From CAKOSP01 sp964372145 (GTDB lineage Bacteria > Bacillota_I > Bacilli_A > RF39 > UBA660): 8,213 bases of DNA. The position numbers and the translations under genes are program-made. This document shows, piece after piece, positions 1 through 5,588 of the stretch (positions within the stretch are counted from its first letter, which is position 1; each line of letters opens with the position of its first letter). A model generated the notes under the pieces. The model searched no databases. It was not told where the DNA came from and saw nothing but the letters and a program-made list of their open reading frames with translations. Where the stretch lies: the NCBI GenBank assembly GCA_964372145.1, contig CAYJPM010000038.1, positions 1 to 8,213 of the forward strand. Direction: 5' to 3'.

Positions 1-40
1 TCCTACTACATGCTAAATTTCCATCTGTTATTTTTTTCAT
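1..40 (-). CDS. Start of probable pyruvate:ferredoxin oxidoreductase (partial)
   Basis: Only the first 13 codons are inside the window, encoding MKKITDGNLACSR, and the gene runs off the left edge. The pattern MKK-x-x-DGN-x-A resembles the extreme N-terminus of NifJ-type pyruvate:ferredoxin (flavodoxin) oxidoreductases, which in many Bacillota begin with a KxMDGNxA motif just before the YPITPSS segment (not visible here). That enzyme converts pyruvate and CoA to acetyl-CoA, CO2 and reduced ferredoxin in the cytoplasm of anaerobes. The ATG at 40-38 is preceded by AGGAAAGTG and by an extended -10 promoter, so the start is well supported. The product name rests on about ten residues and could be wrong; a related 2-oxoacid oxidoreductase is the main alternative. 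Confidence 0.5.
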   Translation of the reverse strand, partial: MKKITDGNLACSR

Positions 41-64
41 AATTATCACTTTCCTATCTATTAA

Positions 65-93
65 ATTATAACATAAAAAAAATAAATAATTAA
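65..93 (-). promoter_or_regulatory. Extended -10 promoter for the left-edge gene
   Basis: On the minus strand there is TATAAT (70-65), a perfect -10 box, preceded by TGT to give the extended TGnTATAAT form. A weak -35 (TTAATT, 93-88) lies 17 bp upstream. Transcription would begin near 58, giving a leader of about 17 nt that contains the AGGAAAG ribosome binding site. The promoter starts inside the terminator of the preceding operon, so the left-edge gene is probably a separate unit. Confidence 0.7.
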
Positions 94-103
94 ATATTTA
101 TTT
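75..103 (-). terminator. Rho-independent terminator of the fibre/SipW/DUF5305 operon
   Basis: On the minus strand AAATAAATA (103-95) and TATTTATTT (88-80) form a perfect 9-bp stem around a 6-nt loop, followed by a run of T to position 75. The stem contains only A:U pairs, so it is weak by itself, but the position is right: the stem begins inside the last codons of the DUF5305 gene and covers its stop codon. The next gene has its own promoter directly downstream. Confidence 0.65.
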
Positions 104-1210
104 CTTATTTTCTTCTAAATATGCTTTAGATATTGTTAATTTATATAGTGTTAAATTATCTATTATAATGAAATAACTTTTTTCATTAGGTACTACTTCA
201 TAATATATAATTGGTGAACCAGTTGTATCATGAGCATCTATTAATTCTTCAATAGACATTACTCTTATTTTATTATTAAATACACTTTCATTTAAATCTG
301 GCTGACTACTTGTTACTATAAGTCTATCATATTCTCTTAAATATTTTCTTATAGTAGCGTTATATATATCTTTTTTAAAGTATCTTATATATATTTTAAT
401 AACTAATATTCCTACTGTTAATATAGATAATATACCAAATGATATAGCTAATATTAACATTCCCATGTTCATAACTTCTCTATCTTCATAGTCAGTTAAG
501 TATGAAGAATCATCTATATTTGAATCTGGTGTAGTTATACCAATTGTTTGTTCTGAAAGTGGTATAACTACTGTTAATTTATTATTACTTTCTAATCCTT
601 TATTTATTTCTTCATTACTTCCTTTTGTAATAATCTCCATTGTAACAGTCAATTGACTATCTACTGCTACTCCATAAGTATTTTTATAGTCAGTAACTAT
701 TGCATTATATTTATCGTAATTAATGTTAATATCTTTATTTATATTTAAATCTTTTTCATTATATTCTTCTGATCCTGTTTCAATTTCTTCAGATTTAGTA
801 AATAATATTTTATCAGGTTCATTTTGATTTGTTATAGTTACGTTTGCTGTAACTTTATATTCATAATCAAAATGTATTTTATCATTAGCATGTAATTCAT
901 AATTATATTTAATTCTTACTTCATCTATTAAACTAGTAACATACTGCATACCTGAATTTAAGAAAGGATCTTCATATTGAGTGTTTTCTTTTAGATAAAC
1001 TTGATAAAATATACTACCTTTTTCATTATAATTTATAATTTTCATATCTGTTTCAGTATCATATAATTTAGAAACCGAAAACGCTAAGCCCATTATAAAT
1101 AATAATGAAAATAACCCAAATATAACTATTTTAACTTCAGCTTTTAATTTTAGTTTTTTCTTTGGTATTTCAAAGTTTTTATTATTTCCATTGTAAACAA
1201 CTTTACTCAT
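98..1210 (-). CDS. DUF5305-type two-TM membrane protein, last gene of SipW operon
   Basis: This 370-aa protein has a basic cytoplasmic N-terminus, a first membrane helix at about 25-47, and an extracytoplasmic region at 48-247. A second helix follows at about 248-275, then a cytoplasmic tail of about 95 residues. The outside region opens with a YQVYLKEN...DPFL...YVTSLID stretch followed by alternating polar and hydrophobic strands (YELHANDKIHFDYEYKV and onward). The tail carries YLREYDRLIV, P304, VMSIEELIDAHD and SPIIYY. Together these match my recollection of DUF5305, a family of unknown function often encoded beside ER-type signal peptidases in Bacillota and archaea. It starts 19 nt after the peptidase stop with a good AAGGAG site and is the last gene of the operon. 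A role in assembling, anchoring or sensing the exported subunits is inferred only from context. No catalytic motif was seen. Confidence 0.75.
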   Translation of the reverse strand: MSKVVYNGNNKNFEIPKKKLKLKAEVKIVIFGLFSLLFIMGLAFSVSKLYDTETDMKIINYNEKGSIFYQVYLKENTQYEDPFLNSGMQYVTSLIDEVRIKYNYELHANDKIHFDYEYKVTANVTITNQNEPDKILFTKSEEIETGSEEYNEKDLNINKDININYDKYNAIVTDYKNTYGVAVDSQLTVTMEIITKGSNEEINKGLESNNKLTVVIPLSEQTIGITTPDSNIDDSSYLTDYEDREVMNMGMLILAISFGILSILTVGILVIKIYIRYFKKDIYNATIRKYLREYDRLIVTSSQPDLNESVFNNKIRVMSIEELIDAHDTTGSPIIYYEVVPNEKSYFIIIDNLTLYKLTISKAYLEENKK

Positions 1211-1229
1211 TATTTCTCCTTTTATTCTT

Positions 1230-2372
1230 TTAATTAATTTGATTATTTAACCACACTGTCGGATATCCAACATAAGGTATTTTAAAATTTACTATTCCAA
1301 GTATTTCATTTTCATTAACTACCCAGTTATCTATTTCTTTATTGTTATCACCTTTTGTAATAAATTTATATTCATCATTTTCGTATTTTATTTCTTCTAC
1401 TCTATGTACTACAACTATATCATTTTGTTCAAAAACTAATATATCTTGTTCTTCAATTATTTTTGGATCATCTATTTTTTCTACTATTGCAACATCACCT
1501 ACGTTTAAGTTAGGTTGCATAGATCCTGATCCTATACTTATTACATAATATTTAAACATTCCACTAGTTAAAAATATTATTATTACCATTACTATAATCA
1601 TTAATATAGTAAATATTCTATTTAAAATATTTTTCTCTAATGAACTATCTTTTTTTTCTTTTTTCTTAATCGTTCTTGATATTAAATATAATATTAAAAG
1701 CGGTAATAAAAAAGCTATGATAGCATTAATATATTCGTTAAAATTAGGGAATATAGGTAAGAAATATTCTGGTAATTCCATTAGTATTCTATAGAATATT
1801 GCTGGCATAAAACCAAAATTTATAGATGTATAACTTAATAATATATTCATTCCTATTGCTGGAAATATTATAAGCGATACTATACTTACTATATCAGCGC
1901 CTCTATTTAAATTAAATAATTCTGTTTTAAACATTATATCTATTAATACAAAGACTACTGATGATAATATCAATAATTTTTTATCATCTATAATTTTTTT
2001 ATTAACCATATATCTTAATACTTCTACAGTTAAAATAATAATTATAACTGGAAGCATATTTCTAATTAAATTTAAGAATGTTATACTATAACCTGTTCTT
2101 ATAAAACCTACAAATATACCCGTTATGTAAGTAAAAATATAATATAACATTACAATGATAAATATATTCATCATTGTATCTTTAAAATATCTATTTTTAC
2201 TTCTTTCATAACCGATAGTAAATTTTATTAGTAAAATAAAAAGAAGTATAATGGCACTAATAATATAAATATTAGAAATATTAAATACTAACATATTTAA
2301 TAATGTTAGTGTAAATAACGATATTAAAATTATCATTATTTTAATATGACTTGCTTTTATATTATCACCCAC
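1230..2372 (-). CDS. SipW/ER-type signal peptidase I with polytopic N-terminal domain
   Basis: This 380-aa membrane serine protease has its peptidase S26B domain only in the last 110 residues, after a membrane helix at about 252-270. GSGSMQP holds the nucleophile Ser284, VVHRV holds His323 in place of the bacterial-type Lys, and GDNN (341-344) supplies the conserved Asp region. His rather than Lys marks the ER/archaeal/SipW subtype, which cleaves TasA-like substrates. The expected targets are the two proteins encoded just upstream. SipW enzymes are usually about 190 aa; here about 240 extra residues form some seven or eight hydrophobic segments, with the loop GFMPAIFYRILMELPEY at 187-203. The start is a GTG at 2372, chosen because AAGGA lies 5 nt upstream; the first in-frame ATG (2336) has no ribosome binding site. 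Gaps to its neighbours are 24 and 19 nt, so co-transcription is likely. Confidence 0.88.
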   Translation of the reverse strand: MGDNIKASHIKIMIILISLFTLTLLNMLVFNISNIYIISAIILLFILLIKFTIGYERSKNRYFKDTMMNIFIIVMLYYIFTYITGIFVGFIRTGYSITFLNLIRNMLPVIIIILTVEVLRYMVNKKIIDDKKLLILSSVVFVLIDIMFKTELFNLNRGADIVSIVSLIIFPAIGMNILLSYTSINFGFMPAIFYRILMELPEYFLPIFPNFNEYINAIIAFLLPLLILYLISRTIKKKEKKDSSLEKNILNRIFTILMIIVMVIIIFLTSGMFKYYVISIGSGSMQPNLNVGDVAIVEKIDDPKIIEEQDILVFEQNDIVVVHRVEEIKYENDEYKFITKGDNNKEIDNWVVNENEILGIVNFKIPYVGYPTVWLNNQIN

Positions 2373-2375
2373 TAA

Positions 2376-2382
2376 CTTCCTT
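2376..2382 (-). promoter_or_regulatory. Ribosome binding site deciding the GTG start of the signal peptidase
   Basis: On the minus strand AAGGAAG ends 3 nt before GTG at 2372-2370 (AAGGA to GTG is 5 nt). It is weaker and closer than the AAGGAGG site of the preceding subunit gene. With the non-ATG start, this suggests the peptidase is made at lower levels than its substrates. Confidence 0.6.
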
Positions 2383-2396
2383 TTTATAAATTATTC

Positions 2397-2987
2397 TTAA
2401 TCAACTTGTGTATATAAAATTGATGTATCTAATCCTGTTACAGTAACAGTGTTAGATGGTAACTCTTCTGCTGTTGTATCAGCTGCATATGTAAGAGTTA
2501 ACTTAAGAACTTTACTTGATGCAGAATCTAAAGCAGGAACTGCTGAAATAGCTGAATCATCATCATAAGTTAAAGTATAACTTAAATTGCTACATACATT
2601 AACAGCGTCTTGATGTGTTTCATCTCCCGCTACTGCACATACTGGAGTACCTAAATTAACTGTTGTTGCAGTTGCATTAAAGTCACCCGTATTTTGTACA
2701 GTGATTAAATAAGATGCACTATCTCCTGGTTTAGATAAATTAATATTAATACCAGTAATTGCTGTAGTACCAGCTACTATTGATGGTGTATTTGCAGTTG
2801 CATCACCTGTTACTGTAGGTGCTGATATACTGTTAAATGATACATCCCAAGTTGCAGATCCAACTGTAGCTGTAACATTACTAATGTTAAGCGTTCTAGA
2901 AAATGCTGCAAACCCTACTGATAATCCTCCTACTGCGATTGTTATAGCTACTATAGCTAAAATTTTTAAATTTCTTTCTGTTCTCAT
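2397..2987 (-). CDS. TasA/camelysin-like secreted protein with SipW-type signal peptide (paralogue 2)
   Basis: This 196-aa protein begins MRTERN, followed by a hydrophobic core at 9-28 and an AAFS motif at 27-30, the layout of a SipW-dependent signal peptide. The mature part (about 168 residues) is Thr/Ala/Ser/Val-rich and beta-stranded, with SATWDVSF (44-51), NTGDF (99-103) and a C-terminal ILYTQVD. Two cysteines, C117 and C132, could form a disulfide. It closely resembles its upstream neighbour in layout and motifs (WDxxF, TGDxTxNT, NxGD, PxC, NVC, YxQxD), so the pair is a tandem duplication. A perfect AAGGAGG lies 6 nt from the ATG, and codon choice looks less AT-skewed than in neighbouring genes; both fit high expression. 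By analogy with TasA/CalY it is probably an extracellular fibre or matrix subunit; a plain surface protein is the alternative. Confidence 0.78.
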   Translation of the reverse strand: MRTERNLKILAIVAITIAVGGLSVGFAAFSRTLNISNVTATVGSATWDVSFNSISAPTVTGDATANTPSIVAGTTAITGININLSKPGDSASYLITVQNTGDFNATATTVNLGTPVCAVAGDETHQDAVNVCSNLSYTLTYDDDSAISAVPALDSASSKVLKLTLTYAADTTAEELPSNTVTVTGLDTSILYTQVD

Positions 2988-3010
2988 AAATATCCTCCTT
3001 ATTTATTTTC

Positions 3011-3595
3011 TTAATCTAGTTGTACATAATTGATAGCAATTTTTAAGTTTGTAATGCTAACCTCATTAATTGGTAATCTAGTATCTTGATAATCTATTTT
3101 TAGAACCATTCTTTTTGTTTCCCCTGGTGCTAGTTCATCATCTACTGCTACATCTGTTAGAACACCTGCATACTGTAATGTAATTTCAATTCCACCACAT
3201 ACATTTGCTTCATCTTCTCTTTGTACAGCTTCTCCATCATTATTTGTAATTGCAGTACAAATAGGTGTTTCAATAGTTAATAAACCAATCTTTGAATTTA
3301 AATCACCTTCATTTACAACATCAAAATAATACGTAATAGATGAATTAACTTCTTCGAATTTAATATCTAAATTCTGTATTGCTGTTGTTTCACTTACTAT
3401 AATTGGCGCTGTATTAATTGTTACATCTCCAGTTATAGTAGGCGTACTTAAATCATCGAAATGAATATCCCAGTTTGCCGCTCTTACTGCCCCAACCGAC
3501 TCAATTTCCAATACTTGACTTAATGTTGCATAAGATAAACTTATTCCGAACACAGTAACTAGTATTGCAACTATTATAATACCTTTAACATTCAT
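3011..3595 (-). CDS. TasA/camelysin-like secreted protein with SipW-type signal peptide (paralogue 1)
   Basis: This 194-aa protein is the first gene of the operon. It has a short MNVKG start, a hydrophobic stretch at 5-20, and a likely cleavage zone at SYATLS (21-26). The mature chain carries AANWDIHF (39-46), TITGDVTINT (53-62), VVNEGDLN (93-100), the cysteines C113 (PIC) and C133 (NVC), and ends NYVQLD. All these landmarks have counterparts at the same places in the downstream paralogue. This copy has more Glu/Asp/Ile and fewer Ala/Thr, so the two have diverged and may not be interchangeable. TasA-family proteins are exported by Sec, cut by a SipW peptidase and assemble outside the cell. 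No TapA-like anchor gene is visible. The start follows AGGAG by 6 nt, and the gap to the next gene is 23 nt with no terminator. Confidence 0.75.
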   Translation of the reverse strand: MNVKGIIIVAILVTVFGISLSYATLSQVLEIESVGAVRAANWDIHFDDLSTPTITGDVTINTAPIIVSETTAIQNLDIKFEEVNSSITYYFDVVNEGDLNSKIGLLTIETPICTAITNNDGEAVQREDEANVCGGIEITLQYAGVLTDVAVDDELAPGETKRMVLKIDYQDTRLPINEVSITNLKIAINYVQLD

Positions 3596-3630
3596 AACTT
3601 ACTCCTACTATCATATTATTTTACTTTTAA

Positions 3631-3660
3631 AGTATATCACAAAAAAATATTCGTAGGCAA
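3631..3660 (-). promoter_or_regulatory. Proximal sigma-A promoter (P1) of the fibre operon
   Basis: On the minus strand TTGCCT (3660-3655) and TATACT (3636-3631) are separated by 18 bp. The -10 is preceded by TGA, making an extended TGnTATACT. Transcription would begin near 3624, leaving a leader of about 29 nt that includes the AGGAG site before the ATG at 3595. Confidence 0.65.
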
Positions 3661-3676
3661 GCATTTTTTCATACTT

Positions 3677-3705
3677 CTTATACTTTATATGTATATTATG
3701 GTCAA
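3677..3705 (-). promoter_or_regulatory. Distal sigma-A promoter (P2) of the fibre operon
   Basis: On the minus strand TTGACC (3705-3700, 5 of 6 consensus) and TATAAG (3682-3677, 5 of 6) are separated by exactly 17 bp. Transcription would begin near 3670, so P2 transcripts would run through P1. It lies about 20 bp past the helicase terminator and points at the same operon as P1. In such AT-rich DNA a chance match is possible. Confidence 0.55.
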
Positions 3706-3723
3706 TTTACATATTTTTATATA

Positions 3724-3753
3724 CAAAAAAAAAAGAAATTATTTAAAATTTCT
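3724..3753 (-). terminator. Rho-independent terminator of the DEAD-box helicase gene
   Basis: On the minus strand AGAAATT (3753-3747) and AATTTCT (3740-3734) form a 7-bp stem with a 6-nt loop, followed by a run of nine T. The first stem arm lies in the last codons of the helicase and the loop contains most of the stop codon, so termination signal and coding end overlap. It works only for minus-strand transcription, since the opposite strand has no T-tract after the stem. Confidence 0.75.
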
Positions 3754-5493
3754 CTTTCTATCAAACTTCTTATTATCACTTGATTTTCTATCAAATCTTT
3801 TATTATCTCCAGATTTTCTATCAAATCTTTTATTATCTCCAGATTTTCTATCAAAACTTCTGTTATTTCTTGATCTTCCATCAAATTTATTATCTCTTGG
3901 TCTTTTCGTACTCTTCTTAGTAGATATTTCTGCATTGATTTTTCTACCATTATATTCATTACCTGATATTAATTTAATAAAATCTTCTACAACTGTTTCA
4001 TCTACATCAATAAATGAAAAGTTTTCTAATATTTCTATATTTGAAAATTTATCCTTTTTTAATGAAGTTATTTCTTCAATAAATTCTAAAAATTCAGTTT
4101 TTCTTATTCTATCTTTTTTACCGATATTAATGAATGTTCTTTTTGTTCCATCATCAACTGTTCTTACAGATCTTTCTTTAACAACTATTTCTTTTTGTAA
4201 ATCAGATCCTATTTCTTTTGTTACTGAATATTTTAGTAATGCTGCACTTAATTTTACTAAATCTGTTTTATTTAAGTCTCTAACAAATTCAAGTTCAGTA
4301 TCCATGTTATTTTCTGCAATTAAATCTTTTGCATTTTTCATTACTTCATCATATTTTACTTTCATAATTTCTTCTTTCTGTGGCACATCAAGTGGCACTA
4401 TTGGATGATTAATATATTTAGATATTCTATTAATCATATCCTTTTCTTTTTGTGTAATTAAACTAATTGCTTCACCATGGTTGTCTGCTCTACCTGTTCT
4501 ACCTATTCTGTGAACATATGCTTCTTTATCGAATGGTAAATGATAGTTTACAACTAACTCTATATTGTTAATATGTATTCCTCTTGCTGCAACATCTGTA
4601 GCAATTAATATTTTAAATTCATTTCTTTTAAATTTGTCTAAAGTTCTAATTCTTTGACCTTGAGGTATATCACCATGTATTACATCTGCTAAATATCCTC
4701 TATTTAAAAGTTCTTCAGTAAGAGAATCACAATCACTTTTTGTTTTAACAAATACTATTGCTTTTTTAATAGTTCTAGCATCTATAATTCTAGATAATAT
4801 TTCTGGTTTATCTTTAGTATTAACAACGTGAAAACCTTGTTTAATATTATCAGCTGTTTTAGTATCTGATTCTACTTGTATATGTTTATAATCTTTTCTT
4901 AAATAATTTTCAACTAAAACTTTAACTTGTCTACTCATAGTAGCAGATAACATTAAAACTTGCTTATCTCTAGCTGTTTTAGTAAATATTTCTTCAATAT
5001 CCTTAATAAATCCCATGTTAAGCATTTCATCTGCTTCATCAAGTACAAAATAGTCTATTACAGTTAAATTTAATTTTTTTCTTTTAATTAAATCTTTTAC
5101 TCTTCCTGGTGTACCTATTACTATATCTGGTCCTGAGTTTAATATATTAATTTGTTTTTTAATATCACTTCCACCATATACTGCTGTTATATTAAATTCT
5201 CTATCTCTATCTAAATCTTTAAACTCTTTACTTATTTGAAGAGCTAATTCTCTAGTAGGACTTAATATAATTGCTTTTACACCTGTTTTTTCTCTGTTAA
5301 TGTTAGATAATACTGATGCAGCGAATGCTAAAGTTTTACCTGTTCCTGTTTTGGCTTGTCCAAATACATCTTTTCCATCTAATATAACTGGAATTAACAA
5401 ACTTTGTATTTCACTTGGCGTTGTATATCCTAACTTTTCAATTGACTTCAAAACGTTCTTTGATAGTCCTAATTTTTTAAATAAATTTTCCAT
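3739..5493 (-). CDS. DEAD-box ATP-dependent RNA helicase, CsdA/DbpA type
   Basis: This 584-aa cytoplasmic RNA helicase has two complete RecA-like lobes. Motifs in order are Q motif with PSEIQ (26-30), Walker A AKTGTGKT (47-54), PTRELA (79-84), TPGR (128-131), DEAD (152-155), SAT (183-185), ATDVAARGI (298-306) and HRIGRTGR (328-335). Residues about 452-524 resemble the RRM-like RNA-binding domain of DbpA/CsdA. The tail (about 531-584) is a basic RKSGDNKRFD-type repeat likely to bind RNA nonspecifically. Relatives act in ribosome assembly, mRNA turnover and cold adaptation. The start is taken at 5493 because TAAGGAG lies just upstream; the in-frame ATG at 5550 has no such site and lies upstream of the predicted transcription start. 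It has its own promoter and terminator, so it is probably monocistronic. Whether it is orthologous to CshA, CsdA or DbpA is uncertain, so no symbol is given. Confidence 0.95.
   Translation of the reverse strand: MENLFKKLGLSKNVLKSIEKLGYTTPSEIQSLLIPVILDGKDVFGQAKTGTGKTLAFAASVLSNINREKTGVKAIILSPTRELALQISKEFKDLDRDREFNITAVYGGSDIKKQINILNSGPDIVIGTPGRVKDLIKRKKLNLTVIDYFVLDEADEMLNMGFIKDIEEIFTKTARDKQVLMLSATMSRQVKVLVENYLRKDYKHIQVESDTKTADNIKQGFHVVNTKDKPEILSRIIDARTIKKAIVFVKTKSDCDSLTEELLNRGYLADVIHGDIPQGQRIRTLDKFKRNEFKILIATDVAARGIHINNIELVVNYHLPFDKEAYVHRIGRTGRADNHGEAISLITQKEKDMINRISKYINHPIVPLDVPQKEEIMKVKYDEVMKNAKDLIAENNMDTELEFVRDLNKTDLVKLSAALLKYSVTKEIGSDLQKEIVVKERSVRTVDDGTKRTFINIGKKDRIRKTEFLEFIEEITSLKKDKFSNIEILENFSFIDVDETVVEDFIKLISGNEYNGRKINAEISTKKSTKRPRDNKFDGRSRNNRSFDRKSGDNKRFDRKSGDNKRFDRKSSDNKKFDRKRNFK
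3753..3902 (-). repeat. 30-bp tandem repeat encoding the basic helicase tail
   Basis: Five units of 30 bp run end to end inside the 3' end of the helicase gene. The units at 3783-3812 and 3813-3842 are identical; those at 3753-3782, 3843-3872 and 3873-3902 are degenerate. Each codes for ten residues of the form RKSGDNKRFD. The 30-bp period keeps the frame, so gain or loss of units would change only the tail length. Confidence 0.9.
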
Positions 5494-5497
5494 TTTA

Positions 5498-5504
5498 CTC
5501 CTTA
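5498..5504 (-). promoter_or_regulatory. Ribosome binding site fixing the helicase start at 5493
   Basis: On the minus strand TAAGGAG is followed by TAAA and ATG. The 4-nt spacing is short, but the match to the 16S tail is strong, and no comparable site precedes the upstream in-frame ATG at 5550. Confidence 0.75.
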
Positions 5505-5536
5505 ATTTGTAGTTACAAGTTGTCTTTGCGGGTTTA

Positions 5537-5565
5537 ACTATACCACACATTACTTAAATAAGCAA
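5537..5565 (-). promoter_or_regulatory. Sigma-A promoter with extended -10 for the helicase gene
   Basis: On the minus strand TATAGT (5542-5537) is preceded by TGG, forming an extended -10, and TTGCTT (5565-5560) lies 17 bp upstream as the -35. Transcription would start near 5530 with a leader of about 37 nt. The -35 abuts the T-tract of the preceding gene's terminator. Confidence 0.65.
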
Positions 5566-5588
5566 ATAAAAAAGAGAATTTATCTCTT
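5565..5588 (-). terminator. Rho-independent terminator of the LysM protein gene
   Basis: On the minus strand AAGAGA (5588-5583) and TCTCTT (5577-5572) form a 6-bp stem with a 5-nt loop, followed by further T residues. The first stem arm overlaps the stop codon at 5589-5587. The stem is short but well placed, separating the LysM gene from the helicase gene. Confidence 0.65.

Noticed and set aside
1342..1548. Plus-strand reading frame within the signal peptidase gene
   Set aside because: It is opposite the conserved Ser/His catalytic region of the peptidase, has no ribosome binding site, and its Ser/Thr/Ile-rich sequence resembles nothing known.
3641..3671. Possible attenuator hairpin between the two fibre-operon promoters (A-run and T-run flanking TGCTTGCCTACGAAT)
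   Set aside because: The stem would be about seven A:T pairs around a loop of roughly 16 nt with no extra T-tract; it is better explained as part of promoter P1.
3689..4408. Long plus-strand reading frame opposite the helicase 3' end
   Set aside because: It is antisense to a certain helicase gene. Its repetitive Leu/Ser/Phe sequence is the complement of the 30-bp repeat, and no ribosome binding site precedes its ATG.
5494..5550. In-frame upstream ATG extending the helicase by 19 residues
   Set aside because: It has no ribosome binding site and lies upstream of the predicted transcription start. The added residues do not resemble a helicase N-terminus, whereas the ATG at 5493 follows TAAGGAG.
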